NCBI RefSeq assembly: GCF_005925325.1 | Contig: NZ_SRMP01000006.1 | Location: 124,001 to 188,000, forward strand | From: Pedobacter helvus | GTDB lineage: Bacteria; Bacteroidota; Bacteroidia; Sphingobacteriales; Sphingobacteriaceae | Length of the DNA: 64,000 nt | Direction: 5' to 3' | Shown here: piece after piece, positions 34,050 to 43,947 of the stretch | Position numbering within the stretch: the stretch's first letter is position 1 | Layout: every line of letters begins with the position of its first letter | The notes under the pieces: generated by a model | What the model saw: only the letters and a program-made list of their open reading frames with translations | What the model was told of the DNA's origin: nothing | Databases searched by the model: none | Position numbers and translations under genes: made by a program

Positions 34050-34709
34050 ATGCTAAAAAAAGAACGTTACCAGCATTTTGTTGAGCATTTTTCTACCAAA
34101 CAACCGCATGCCGAAACGGAACTACATTATAATAATCCATATCAGTTATTGGTTGCGGTAATTTTATCGGCACAATGTACCGACAAACGTATCAATCAGG
34201 TAACTCCAGCACTTTTTCAACGTTTTCCTAATGCAAAAGCACTGGCAGAAACCACTCCTGATATTGTTTTTGATTATATTAGAAGCGTAAGTTATCCCAA
34301 CAATAAGGCTAAACACTTGGTGGGCATGGCTAATATGTTGTTAAACGATTTTAATAACGAAGTGCCTTCTGATGTAAAAGAGCTCCAAAAAATGCCAGGT
34401 GTTGGGCGTAAAACGGCTAATGTAATTGCTTCGGTAGTTTATAACGAACCTGCAATGGCTGTAGACACGCATGTGTTTAGAGTGGCCAATCGTTTGGGGT
34501 TAACCAAGGGAAAAACACCTTTAGCGGTGGAAAAAGATTTAGTGAAAAATCTTCCCGAGCATACCATAGCGGTGGCTCATCATTGGTTGATTTTACATGG
34601 CCGATACATTTGTGTGGCTCGCAGTCCGAAATGTGAAATCTGCGAACTCACTTATTTTTGCCAATACTTCGAAAAACAACAAAAAGCTAAAAATCTGAGC
34701 AAATCCTAA
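34050..34709 (+). CDS. nth: Endonuclease III
   Basis: 219 aa from ATG at 34050 (a TTG at 34044 would add two residues). A bifunctional DNA glycosylase/AP lyase for oxidised pyrimidines. Helix-hairpin-helix LQKMPGVGRKTANVI holds the catalytic Lys, and AVDTHVFRVANRLGL the catalytic Asp. The C-terminal [4Fe-4S] motif C-x6-C-x2-C-x5-C is intact (CVARSPKCEICELTYFC). Length is normal. Upstream of recA but with a gap of 134 bases, so probably independent. Confidence 0.96.
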   Translation: MLKKERYQHFVEHFSTKQPHAETELHYNNPYQLLVAVILSAQCTDKRINQVTPALFQRFPNAKALAETTPDIVFDYIRSVSYPNNKAKHLVGMANMLLNDFNNEVPSDVKELQKMPGVGRKTANVIASVVYNEPAMAVDTHVFRVANRLGLTKGKTPLAVEKDLVKNLPEHTIAVAHHWLILHGRYICVARSPKCEICELTYFCQYFEKQQKAKNLSKS

Positions 34710-34735
34710 TAAAGTGAAAAATATTTCTAAAATTA

Positions 34736-34768
34736 TTTGCACTTAATGAAAACATTTTGATATGTTTG
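34736..34768 (+). promoter_or_regulatory. Candidate promoter of recA
   Basis: TTTG (34736-34739), 21 bases, then TATGTTTG (34761-34768), matching TTTG/TAnnTTTG with acceptable spacing. The recA ATG is 76 bases downstream. No clear LexA-like palindrome is visible. Confidence 0.5.
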
Positions 34769-34843
34769 CTAAAATTATTAGTTAATATAATTTAGATATT
34801 TGCCGAAACGTATTGTTATATTTATTACCAGAATTTAAAAGAC

Positions 34844-35857
34844 ATGAATCCGAATACAGAAAAATTAAAAGCATTACAGCTTACTTTAGATAAACTTGAA
34901 AAATCTTACGGTAAAGGTTCTATTATGAAACTTGGCGACCAAGCTGTAGAAAGCATGGAAGCTATTTCTACCGGCTCTATCAGTTTGGATATTGCTTTAG
35001 GTGTGGGTGGTGTGCCTAAGGGACGTATTATTGAAATTTATGGCCCGGAGTCTTCTGGTAAAACTACTTTAGCAACACACATTATTGCCGAGGCTCAAAA
35101 AAAAGGTGGTATTGCTGCAATTATAGATGCCGAGCATGCTTTCGATAAGTTTTATGCGAAAAAATTAGGGGTAGATACTGATAACCTATTAATTTCTCAG
35201 CCAGATAATGGTGAGCAGGCTTTAGAAATTGCAGATAACTTAATTCGTTCTGGAGCTATCGATGTAATTGTAATTGACTCGGTTGCTGCTTTGGTTCCTA
35301 AAGCGGAGATTGAAGGCGAAATGGGCGATAGCAGAATGGGCTTACAGGCTCGTTTAATGAGCCAGGCTTTACGTAAGTTAACGGGTACCATTGCAAAAAC
35401 TGGCTGTTGCTGTATCTTCATCAACCAATTACGTGAAAAAATTGGGGTAATGTTCGGAAACCCAGAAACTACTACTGGAGGTAATGCATTGAAGTTTTAC
35501 GCTTCGGTACGTTTAGATATCCGTAGAACTTCTCAAATTAAAGATTCTGATGAAGTATCTGGTAACCGTGTGAAAGTGAAGATCGTTAAGAATAAAGTTG
35601 CTCCACCTTTCCGTTTGGCAGAATTCGACATCATGTTTGGTGAGGGTATTTCTAAAGTTGGTGAAATTATAGATTTAGGTGTTGATTTCGGTATTGTTAA
35701 GAAAGCAGGATCTTGGTTCTCTTATGGAGATACTAAGTTAGGGCAAGGTAGAGATGCGGTTAAACAGTTGTTGTTAGATAACCCCGAATTGGCTGAAGAA
35801 ATTGAAACTCGTATTAGAGAGGAAGTAACTGGAGAGCAGTTAGAAGAACAACAATAG
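34844..35857 (+). CDS. recA: RecA recombinase
   Basis: 337 aa. Walker A is GPESSGKTT (67-75). The Walker B segment reads [20 protein letters not shown]. Loop L2 region: [20 protein letters not shown]. The C-terminal domain ends in an acidic tail ([13 protein letters not shown]). It forms filaments on single-stranded DNA for strand exchange and for the SOS response. Single gene with its own promoter and terminator. Confidence 0.98.
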   Translation: MNPNTEKLKALQLTLDKLEKSYGKGSIMKLGDQAVESMEAISTGSISLDIALGVGGVPKGRIIEIYGPESSGKTTLATHIIAEAQKKGGIAAIIDAEHAFDKFYAKKLGVDTDNLLISQPDNGEQALEIADNLIRSGAIDVIVIDSVAALVPKAEIEGEMGDSRMGLQARLMSQALRKLTGTIAKTGCCCIFINQLREKIGVMFGNPETTTGGNALKFYASVRLDIRRTSQIKDSDEVSGNRVKVKIVKNKVAPPFRLAEFDIMFGEGISKVGEIIDLGVDFGIVKKAGSWFSYGDTKLGQGRDAVKQLLLDNPELAEEIETRIREEVTGEQLEEQQ

Positions 35858-35880
35858 TATTAGCTATTACAATAAAGATA

Positions 35881-35917
35881 AAGGTCGCAACTCATCAGAA
35901 TTGCGACCTTTTTTTAT
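35881..35917 (+). terminator. Terminator after recA
   Basis: AAGGTCGCAA / TTGCGACCTT perfect 10-bp stem with a 10-base loop and a T7 tract. Confidence 0.92.
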
Positions 35918-35948
35918 AATAAAACTAAAAGGCTTCTCTTTCGTAATG

Positions 35949-36596
35949 CTATTGGTTATCAATAAAATTCAAATTAGCATTTGCATACCGAGGTTTCTTC
36001 ACCTGTTCTTTCATTTTCTTGAAAGTTTCTTCTGGTCCGCTAGTAGCAAAAAGATTTACCAACCAGACAGGAATAGTTCCACCGGGATCTACCTCTAAAG
36101 TATAATCTATTTGAACAATATTATTTTTTGTAGGTGTTAAAACCCATTTCCCGTTAGAACGATTTACTCTTACAATATGCGGCTTAACTGGTAGGTAATT
36201 AGCTTCGGTTGGGCCATCAATTGTGACTACTTTGGTAAACGGATCTTGGCTAACTTTTAAATGAGCAATAAAATCTCGATTACTTATTGGCCAGGGAATA
36301 TCAACTTCAGAATAATAGTATAGCTCGGAAGGAGAGACTTTTTTTAGTAAATAACTAGACTTTGTACCATAAACCCATTCGCCTCCAGCATCTACATCCA
36401 TAATTAAAGCCACTACTTGAGACAGCTTTGCAGGCAAATTACATTTCACCCTAATACCTTTTAAACCAGTAGAGGAAACGGTTTTAGTATAAATGTTCAG
36501 TCCGTTTTTATCGCTTTTTAAAGTCCAGTCGGTTTGTCCAAATAAAGATTGATGAACAAGCACAAGCACTAAAAGGAAAAGCCCCTTTCTAAACAT
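35949..36596 (-). CDS. Secreted START-domain lipid-binding-type protein (215 aa)
   Basis: 215 aa. A signal peptide (about 1-20, ending LFGQ) is followed by a START/SRPBCC-like domain: DWTLKSDKNGLNIYTKTV, IPWPISNRDFIAHLKVS and IDYTLEVDPGGTIPVWLVNL. Exported proteins of this type probably bind a hydrophobic ligand; the ligand is unknown. Last gene of a minus-strand cluster tsaD, 73-aa, START with gaps of about 10-12 bases. Confidence 0.85.
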   Translation of the reverse strand: MFRKGLFLLVLVLVHQSLFGQTDWTLKSDKNGLNIYTKTVSSTGLKGIRVKCNLPAKLSQVVALIMDVDAGGEWVYGTKSSYLLKKVSPSELYYYSEVDIPWPISNRDFIAHLKVSQDPFTKVVTIDGPTEANYLPVKPHIVRVNRSNGKWVLTPTKNNIVQIDYTLEVDPGGTIPVWLVNLFATSGPEETFKKMKEQVKKPRYANANLNFIDNQ

Positions 36597-36606
36597 TTTA
36601 TTGATT

Positions 36607-36828
36607 TTATCTAAAGCTTGATGCTTTCGGTGCAGCGGCAGCAGGCATTTTCTCCTTCACAAAAGAAGAATCTAATCTAACAATAGTATAGGCTGCAATT
36701 ACAGCGCCAACTACTAATAACACTAAGCCTAGGTAATTCTTCTTCTTATCTTGTTTAATTACCCAAATTAAAAATGCAATTAAAGGTATCGCTAACAAGC
36801 CAAAAAAGATTAAACTATTCGTTTGCAT
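36607..36828 (-). CDS. Small two-helix membrane protein (73 aa)
   Basis: 73 aa: hydrophobic segments at about 5-24 and 31-50, then a short Ala/Pro/Lys tail (KEKMPAAAAPKASS). It lies 10 bases before the START gene and 12 bases after tsaD, so it is co-transcribed. No family recognised. Confidence 0.7.
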   Translation of the reverse strand: MQTNSLIFFGLLAIPLIAFLIWVIKQDKKKNYLGLVLLVVGAVIAAYTIVRLDSSFVKEKMPAAAAPKASSFR

Positions 36829-36840
36829 ATTCTTCTAATA

Positions 36841-37842
36841 TTAGAAATTCATTCTGGCCATAGGGGATACCTCTTGACCAACAAAATCATTTTGTAAAAA
36901 CTTTTGATAACCCGCAATAGCTATCATCGCTGCATTATCCGTACAATATTCAAATTTAGGGATAAACACTTCCCAGCCTAAGGTATCTTGTAAGCTTAGC
37001 AATGCGTTGCGTAAACCAGAATTTGCCGAAACACCACCCGCAATTGCAATTTGGTTACAATTATACTGCTTCGCAGCCTTCTTTAATTTATTAAGTAAGA
37101 TATTGACAATACTATGTTGTACCGAAGCGCAAATATCAGCTAAATTTTCTTGTACAAAAGCTGGGTTCTCCTTTTGATGATCTCTCACAAAGTAAAGAAT
37201 TGCCGTTTTAAATCCGCTGAAACTATAATTCAAACCTTGTATTTGAGGCTCTGGAAATTGATACTTGCTTGGGTTTCCATCTTTTGCATGCTTATCAATT
37301 AATGGCCCCCCCGGATAAGGTAAGTTCAAAATCTTCGCCGTTTTATCGAAAGCTTCTCCTGCCGCATCATCTAAAGTCTCACCTACAATTTCCATATCGA
37401 AATAATCTTTCACCAACACAATTTGTGTATGGCCGCCAGAAACAGTAAGGCATAAGAAAGGAAATTTCGGTTTTGGTTCGTCAATAAAATGAGCCAAAAT
37501 GTGTGCTTGCATGTGGTTTACAGAAATTAGTGGCAAGTTTAACGCTAAAGCAAAAGATTTTGCAAAAGAAACACCTACTAAAAGTGAACCTAAAAGGCCA
37601 GGTCCTTGCGTAAAAGCTACGCCATCTAGCTGTTTTTTGTTTACTCCTGCTATTGCTAAAGCCTGTTGTACAGCTGGTACTATATTCTGTTGGTGCACTC
37701 TCGATGCGAGCTCAGGAATTACACCTCCATAATTTTCATGAATTGTTTGGTTTGCAATAACATTGGCAGTAATTTTGCCGTTATCACAAATGGCAACTGA
37801 AGTTTCGTCGCAAGATGATTCTATAGCTAGTATAATGGGCAC
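36841..37842 (-). CDS. tsaD: tRNA N6-threonylcarbamoyladenosine transferase
   Basis: 333 aa from GTG at 37842; a TTG at 37848 would add two residues, but PIILAIESSCDETS at the very start fits the family. It transfers threonylcarbamoyl to A37 of tRNAs reading ANN codons, in complex with TsaB/TsaE. The metal-binding motif is SVNHMQAHILAH; ATP-grasp ASKHA-type elements include GPGLLGSLLVG, SGGHTQIVL and the C-terminal GGVSANSGLR with CTDNAAMIA. Leads the operon with the 73-aa and START proteins. Confidence 0.94.
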   Translation of the reverse strand: MPIILAIESSCDETSVAICDNGKITANVIANQTIHENYGGVIPELASRVHQQNIVPAVQQALAIAGVNKKQLDGVAFTQGPGLLGSLLVGVSFAKSFALALNLPLISVNHMQAHILAHFIDEPKPKFPFLCLTVSGGHTQIVLVKDYFDMEIVGETLDDAAGEAFDKTAKILNLPYPGGPLIDKHAKDGNPSKYQFPEPQIQGLNYSFSGFKTAILYFVRDHQKENPAFVQENLADICASVQHSIVNILLNKLKKAAKQYNCNQIAIAGGVSANSGLRNALLSLQDTLGWEVFIPKFEYCTDNAAMIAIAGYQKFLQNDFVGQEVSPMARMNF

Positions 37843-37919
37843 GTACAAGATATTTAAGCTACAAAATTATTAAAAAACTATTAAAAATACTTCTGTGGAT
37901 TATCGCTTCGATCATAATA

Positions 37920-40900
37920 TTGATTGCTGGCGTAGTTTTTTCCCTACAGTTTAAGCCCGTACAAACCTTTGTAGCCAAAAAAGCAGCAAATTATCTTTCT
38001 AAAGAATTAAAGACAACTGTTAAAGTTGGTGGCCTTTATGTAAAACCTTTTAAGTCTGTAGTGTTAGAAGAATTGTTGGTTTTAGACTTGCAAAACGACA
38101 CTTTAGCACACTTTCCAAAGTTTTTGGTAGATCTTAACCGATTTTCTTTAAAAGAGCGAATTGTAGATATCAATACCGTTCAGTTAAATAATGGTACTTT
38201 CTTTCTAAAAACTCAAAAAGATGGGAATACCAACTTAGATTTTATTATCGATTACTTTGATAGCGGTCAACCCAAGAAGCCTTCAAAAAAGAAGAAGTTC
38301 CAGATTCTATTTGATCGTATTATTTTGAATAACCTTCATTTCAAGTATAAAAATTTGAAGTATGATGAGAAGGTTAATGGCGTGAACTTCGAGGATATTG
38401 AAGTTACGGAGATGAACGGCATTTTTGAGGGATTAGATACGAAAAATCACCTTCTGCAAGCGAACATCAAGAACTTAACCCTAAAAGAAAAAAGTGGCTT
38501 TTATTTAAAGAATTTAAGTGCTTTTACTACTGTAGATAGCAATGCAATAGAACTTAAAAAGCTGCTATTGGTCACCAATAAAACTCGACTTACCGATTAT
38601 TATCAAATGAAGTTTAGAACCTTCCGCGATTTTAAGGATTACGAAAACAAGGTGAGGATGAAAGCCAATTTCAAGAACAGCCATATATCTTCTAGTGATG
38701 TAGCTTTCTTTGCTCCAGCTATGAAAAAGATGAAGTTGGATATCGATATTGATGGACAAATTACTGGCTTGGTAAATGATTTGAGGGCGAAAAAGCTTTC
38801 TGTTAAAGCGGGTAGGGCAACTTATGTAAAAGGCGACTTTTCGATGAAAGGACTTCCTAACTGGGATGAAACCTTTATGGACATGAGGATTGAATTGGCT
38901 GGAACTAACAAGAAAGATTTGGATGAAATTTTGACGGATCTAACCGGCAAGCGTGTAAAGTCAATTCCTGAAATCGTAAGCAAGTTTGGTAACATTAACT
39001 TTAACGGACATTTCACCGGTTTTCAAAATGATTTTATTGCTTTTGGTGAATTCAAAACGAAGTTAGGCAGAGTCAAGTCTGATGTGAACATGAAGATCGA
39101 CAAGAAAGGTATTCCATCGTATACAGGAAATGTGAAAACCTACGACTTTCATATTGGCGATCTTATTAACGAGAAATTGTTAGGTAGGGTTAGCTCTGAG
39201 CTGTACATTAAAGGTCGTGGTGCCGAAATTAAAGATTTGAGCGAAGAGCTTAAAGGTCAGATCAGTTATTTAGATTTCAAAGGTTATCGTTACCGCAATA
39301 TTGATATCAATGGTACTTTCGATAAAAAATTCTTCGATGGTAATTTAAAAATCAATGACAAAAACGTTCAATTAGATTTTGATGGTGGGGTAAATTTAAA
39401 CCCAGCATTGCCTGTTTTCAATTTTAAGGCAAACATTAGGAACGCTCGTTTAAAGACACTGAAACTCTATAAAGACTCGTTAAAAGTAGACGCAATTTTT
39501 AGCACTAATTTTTCTGGAACAAATCTCGATAATATCCAGGGCAGATTATTACTTCAAGAAATTACTTTAAACAACCTTAGAGGAATTTACAAAATTGATT
39601 CTGTCTTTTTGAATGCCAGAGGTACTGGAATGGATAGGAGTTTAAGTATCAACTCCGATATTTTAGAAGCGGGTATTAAAGGTCAATACGACTTAGGCAC
39701 CATTGTTTCTTATTTCAAAACCATAGGAAAAACCTATGTTCCTTCGTTAAAAACCCAGATTTATAAGTTCAATACACAGGTGTTTGATTTTAGGTTGAAG
39801 ATTAAAAACTTTGAACCTATTGCAGAGCTTGTATCGCCGGGATTAGAAATTGATAAAGAATCTTTGTTGGTAGGATCCTTTGATTCTAGAAATAACACCG
39901 CTACACTAGGAGGGGTAATTAAGCGGCTTAAGTTTAAAGGAATTGTGGCGAACAACATTATCATTGATGAGAATACTTCTCCGCAACAACTTACAGCTAT
40001 TGTCTCTTCAGATAGGGTTGATTTAAACGACAGCTTGTACATCAAGAATGTCAACATTTCTAATATTTTGCGTAACGATAGTTTGTCTCTTAACGTAAAA
40101 CTATCTAATGCAGATGATGCAAACCAACTCGATTTGAACGGCTTGATAGAGTTTTTACCAGATACCGCTAAAATCAGTATTCTTCCGTCTAACTTAAAAA
40201 TCAATTACCAAGATTGGACGATAGAGGATAAGGTGCAAATTGGTTTTAATAAAGGAAAAACACGAATAGATAACTTTTCGCTGAGTAATGGTAAACAGGA
40301 ATTGAAAATTAATGGAGTGCTTTCCGAAGATCCCACCGATGTGGTAACCCTCGCGTTAGAAAACTTCAATCTTAAAACCGTTAACCCGTTTTTAAAATCT
40401 AGTGGGATCAGCTTTGCAGGGATCGCCAATGGTAAAACCAAGGTTTTCGGGGCTTTAAAGTCTCCTCAAATTTCTGATAGTTTGAGAATTGATTCTTTAG
40501 GATTTAATAACACTTACATCGGCAGTTTAACAGATACTTCTTCGTTTAATAGCACCAGCAAAATTGCTACGGTGTATGCTAAAATTGTAGCTGCAGACCG
40601 CGAAACATTCAATATCACAGGGAATTTAAATGCTGCCGAGAAGCAAATTGATCTGAATGTAAAGCTCGATGATAGTGAACTGGCTCTCATTACTCCATTT
40701 GTACATAAATTGGTTTCAAACCTAAAAGGAAAAGTATCTGCAGATTTGACGGTAAAAGGTCCTTTTAGCGAGCCGCTAATTAACGGCGACATAGAGCTCG
40801 ATCAGGCCCAGGTGACCGTTAATTATCTTAAAACTACTTACATTATAGATGATAATGTTTCTGTAAACAACAGCGCAATACAGCTTAACAACCTAGTGCT

Positions 40901-42317
40901 TAAAGATCTGGAGGGGCATACTGGTACGGCTAATGGAAGTGTAGATTTAAAAAACATTGACAATCCGAATATTCAAGTTGAACTTGAAGCTAAAGGTTTA
41001 ATGGCTCTGAATACTACTTCAAAAGATAATGCTGTTTATTTTGGAAAGGCTTATGGAACCGGCAAGTTCTCGTTTAAAGGCCCAACCAATGATATGTTTA
41101 TTGATATTGATGCGAAAACGGAAAAAGGTACGGTATTTAGCTTGCCTTTAAATAGCTCGGAGACGATAAATGATAAAGACTTCATCACTTTTGTGAGTAA
41201 GGATACCACCAAGGTGGTAAAGAAACTATCTAGTTTCGAAGGATTAAGCATGAAGTTTAAACTAAGTGTCGATCCCAATACAACCGTAAATATTTTCACG
41301 GTTTTAGGGAAGCTTAGTGGCACAGGTAATGCTGATCTTGAATTAAACATCTCTAAAGTGGGTGATTTTGAGATGAAGGGCGATTACATTATCGAAAGTG
41401 GTGTGTTTGATTTTACCGCTCGAGAGGTTATCAATAAACGTTTCGATATTAGGCAAGGGGGAACCATAAGATGGACTGGAAACCCGACTAATGCGCAGAT
41501 TAACCTTAAAGCTATTTACACCTTGCGGGCGGCACTTGGCGATTTGTATCAGGCTGCTAACCGCGATGCAAGTAGTAATGCTACACAAACAGCGCAAACC
41601 GAAGTAGAGATGGGTTTAACTGGTCTTTTGATGAAACCCGATATTAAGCTAGATATTTTCTTCCCGGCCAATCCGGCAATTAAAGACGAGCTCCAATCTT
41701 ACTTTAACGATGGAAATAACATGAATACGCAAGCATTAAGTTTGATTATTCAGCGTAGGTTTGCGCCTGGTACAGGAGCCGAAAATTTAAGTCAGCAATT
41801 AGGGTCGGTGGGTACAGGTACAGCTACAGATTTAATTTTCAATCAGCTTAACAATGTACTTTCTAGTTTGAACCTCAACTTTGTGGATATTAACATTCGT
41901 TCGTTCAATGAAGCGAGTTTATCTGCCAAGTTCTTTAATGATAGGATTATTGTGAACGCAGGTATTACTGACATTAGCAAGAGTTCCATTGATAATACCA
42001 TTGGTTTTAGAAACGAAATTGGTCGTGAGGTAGAGATATTGGGCTTAATTAAAAAAGATGGTAGCCTGGTGGGTAAGGTAGCGAATAAACCGCCAACCAT
42101 CCAAAGTATTTTTGCGAATCCAGGGATCAATCCTTACCAAAATATCACCTCAATTGGACTAATTTACAACCAGCAGTTCGATACGTTTACAGAATTGCTT
42201 CAAAAAATTTCAGGGAAGTATCGCAAAGAGCAGAAGAAAAAAGAAGCCGAAAAAGAAAAACAGCGCCTTAACAAAGAAGCGATTATTAACGAGAGCAAGA
42301 AGAACCAAAAAAAATAG
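37920..42317 (+). CDS. TamB-like giant translocation/assembly or lipid-bridge protein
   Basis: At least 1465 aa. Repeating beta strands run almost throughout, and the C-terminal ~450 residues are the TamB (DUF490) domain with GTIRWTGNPTNAQINLKAIY and INIRSFNEASLSAKFFND, and a Lys/Glu-rich tail. The first ATG/GTG/TTG in frame is the TTG at 37920, but the open frame continues upstream to 37836 and there encodes KIIKKLLKILLWIIAS, the typical basic start plus anchor helix, with no conventional start codon. An ATG at 37835 is one base out of frame. The true start is therefore unclear: a rare ATT start or an indel. Function: envelope lipid transport or outer-membrane assembly. Confidence 0.88.
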   Translation: MIAGVVFSLQFKPVQTFVAKKAANYLSKELKTTVKVGGLYVKPFKSVVLEELLVLDLQNDTLAHFPKFLVDLNRFSLKERIVDINTVQLNNGTFFLKTQKDGNTNLDFIIDYFDSGQPKKPSKKKKFQILFDRIILNNLHFKYKNLKYDEKVNGVNFEDIEVTEMNGIFEGLDTKNHLLQANIKNLTLKEKSGFYLKNLSAFTTVDSNAIELKKLLLVTNKTRLTDYYQMKFRTFRDFKDYENKVRMKANFKNSHISSSDVAFFAPAMKKMKLDIDIDGQITGLVNDLRAKKLSVKAGRATYVKGDFSMKGLPNWDETFMDMRIELAGTNKKDLDEILTDLTGKRVKSIPEIVSKFGNINFNGHFTGFQNDFIAFGEFKTKLGRVKSDVNMKIDKKGIPSYTGNVKTYDFHIGDLINEKLLGRVSSELYIKGRGAEIKDLSEELKGQISYLDFKGYRYRNIDINGTFDKKFFDGNLKINDKNVQLDFDGGVNLNPALPVFNFKANIRNARLKTLKLYKDSLKVDAIFSTNFSGTNLDNIQGRLLLQEITLNNLRGIYKIDSVFLNARGTGMDRSLSINSDILEAGIKGQYDLGTIVSYFKTIGKTYVPSLKTQIYKFNTQVFDFRLKIKNFEPIAELVSPGLEIDKESLLVGSFDSRNNTATLGGVIKRLKFKGIVANNIIIDENTSPQQLTAIVSSDRVDLNDSLYIKNVNISNILRNDSLSLNVKLSNADDANQLDLNGLIEFLPDTAKISILPSNLKINYQDWTIEDKVQIGFNKGKTRIDNFSLSNGKQELKINGVLSEDPTDVVTLALENFNLKTVNPFLKSSGISFAGIANGKTKVFGALKSPQISDSLRIDSLGFNNTYIGSLTDTSSFNSTSKIATVYAKIVAADRETFNITGNLNAAEKQIDLNVKLDDSELALITPFVHKLVSNLKGKVSADLTVKGPFSEPLINGDIELDQAQVTVNYLKTTYIIDDNVSVNNSAIQLNNLVLKDLEGHTGTANGSVDLKNIDNPNIQVELEAKGLMALNTTSKDNAVYFGKAYGTGKFSFKGPTNDMFIDIDAKTEKGTVFSLPLNSSETINDKDFITFVSKDTTKVVKKLSSFEGLSMKFKLSVDPNTTVNIFTVLGKLSGTGNADLELNISKVGDFEMKGDYIIESGVFDFTAREVINKRFDIRQGGTIRWTGNPTNAQINLKAIYTLRAALGDLYQAANRDASSNATQTAQTEVEMGLTGLLMKPDIKLDIFFPANPAIKDELQSYFNDGNNMNTQALSLIIQRRFAPGTGAENLSQQLGSVGTGTATDLIFNQLNNVLSSLNLNFVDINIRSFNEASLSAKFFNDRIIVNAGITDISKSSIDNTIGFRNEIGREVEILGLIKKDGSLVGKVANKPPTIQSIFANPGINPYQNITSIGLIYNQQFDTFTELLQKISGKYRKEQKKKEAEKEKQRLNKEAIINESKKNQKK

Positions 42318-42373
42318 AGATATTTTAGGTTAAAGAGCTGCTACTGAAGATCTTTAGCGACGATACCCACAAT

Positions 42374-42412
42374 AAAAAAGCGCCAGAAGTATGTAGCTCC
42401 CGACGCTTTTTT
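42374..42412. terminator. Bidirectional terminator between tamB-like gene and ribBA
   Basis: AAAAAGCG / CGCTTTTT outer stem around a 21-base loop with partial inner pairing; A and T tracts on both sides serve both convergent genes. Confidence 0.75.
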
Positions 42413-42430
42413 ATTTTTTACTAAGAAGAA

Positions 42431-43642
42431 TTATCCTTTCAAGATTTGGTGTCCCATTTTATCTCTCTTGGCAATTAAATAAGATTCGTTATGCTTATTA
42501 CTTTCTATCTCAATAGGAATGTTTTCTACAATCTCCAAACCGTAGCCAATTAGGCCAGCTCTTTTGGTGGGGTTGTTAGACATTAACTTCATATTGGTAA
42601 TGCCTTGTGCTCTCAAAATCTGCGCACCCACGCCATAATCACGTTCATCACCTTTAAAACCTAACTGGATATTAGCCTCTACGGTATCCATACCAGCATC
42701 TTGTAGGTTGTAAGCATGTAGCTTATTTACCAAGCCAATACCTCTACCTTCTTGGTTCATGTACACAATTAATCCTTTTCCTTCCTTCTTAATCATCTCC
42801 ATAGCTTTGTGTAATTGCGGGCCGCAATCGCAGCGACAAGAGCCAAAGATATCGCCAGTAACACAAGAACTGTGGATACGGGTCAATACAGCTTCACCTT
42901 CTTCCCATTCGCCTTTAGAAATAGCCAAGTGCGTTGCGCCATTGCTCAATTGTGTATAAGCAGTCATCTTGAAATCGCCCCATTGTGTAGGCAAATTCAC
43001 GGTAACCTCTTCTTTAATTAAGCTCTCTGCAGCCAAACGGTAAGTGATCAAGTCTTTGATAGAAATGATTTTTAAATCGTGCTGTTTGGCAATTAACATC
43101 AAATCAGGTAACCGAGCCATGGTGCCATCCTCGTTCATGATTTCTACCAATACACCAGCAGGTTCAAAACCGGCTAAACGAGCAATATCAATGGTAGCTT
43201 CTGTATGACCAGTTCTACGCAATACACCTTCTTTTCTAGCTCTTAATGGGAAAATATGTCCAGGTCTGCCTAAGTCTTCTGGCTTGGTAGACGGATTAAT
43301 TAAAGCTTGTACGGTCTTAGCTCTATCGTGTGCCGAAATACCGGTTGTGCATCCCTGACCAATTAAATCTACCGATACAGTAAACGGGGTTTGGTGTAAA
43401 ACTGTATTGTTCTGAACCATCAAGTTCAGTTCCAGTCTGTCACACATTTCTTCGATTAGCGGCGCACAAATTAATCCACGTCCATATTTAGACATGAAAT
43501 TAATCACCTCTGGAGTTACATTTCTAGCTGCCGTTAAGAAATCACCTTCATTCTCACGATCTTCATCATCAACTACGATAATGATTTTGCCAGCTCTGAC
43601 GTCGGCAAGTGCCTCTTCTATTGTATTTAATTTGATTTCCAT
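42431..43642 (-). CDS. ribBA: RibBA: DHBP synthase / GTP cyclohydrolase II fusion
   Basis: 403 aa from the ATG at 43642 ([19 protein letters not shown]); the frame extends five codons more to 43657. The N-terminal RibB half has [13 protein letters not shown], with the Mg-binding acidic cluster, and [14 protein letters not shown]. The C-terminal RibA half has the zinc site [18 protein letters not shown] and [12 protein letters not shown]. It starts riboflavin synthesis from both precursors, GTP and ribulose 5-phosphate. No FMN riboswitch is visible upstream. Confidence 0.96.
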   Translation of the reverse strand: MEIKLNTIEEALADVRAGKIIIVVDDEDRENEGDFLTAARNVTPEVINFMSKYGRGLICAPLIEEMCDRLELNLMVQNNTVLHQTPFTVSVDLIGQGCTTGISAHDRAKTVQALINPSTKPEDLGRPGHIFPLRARKEGVLRRTGHTEATIDIARLAGFEPAGVLVEIMNEDGTMARLPDLMLIAKQHDLKIISIKDLITYRLAAESLIKEEVTVNLPTQWGDFKMTAYTQLSNGATHLAISKGEWEEGEAVLTRIHSSCVTGDIFGSCRCDCGPQLHKAMEMIKKEGKGLIVYMNQEGRGIGLVNKLHAYNLQDAGMDTVEANIQLGFKGDERDYGVGAQILRAQGITNMKLMSNNPTKRAGLIGYGLEIVENIPIEIESNKHNESYLIAKRDKMGHQILKG

Positions 43643-43947
43643 TTTGGATAATAGCAAAATGAATGAGGTTTTGCCCTCATTTTAATTGGCTACAAAGGTA
43701 CAACCTTTAGCAGCAATTATAATAGCTAATTATCATTAAGAAGTAAGTTTAATATTACAGTGATAAGTGCTTCGGTAATATGCTATAAACAATCGAGTTG
43801 TCTTTTAGAAAAACAAGTTGTTGCCACAATGAAAGCGTTACCCCGCTGTACATTTCTCCCGATTTGACATTGGATCAATTGCCATCGGGTTTAGTAAACA
43901 AAAACCTATACTTCTTTTCAAAAACGATAAAATTTTGGTCTTTCGAA
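43643..43947. other. Intergenic region between ribBA and the LptF/G gene
   Basis: 305 bases with no credible gene (a short plus-strand frame lacks coding character). AATGAGG/CCTCATT forms a small hairpin at 43662-43682, in the ribBA leader. Confidence 0.5.

Noticed and set aside
43643..43947. FMN riboswitch before ribBA
   Set aside because: No AGGGxxGGGTG-type conserved core or matching helices; only a small hairpin.
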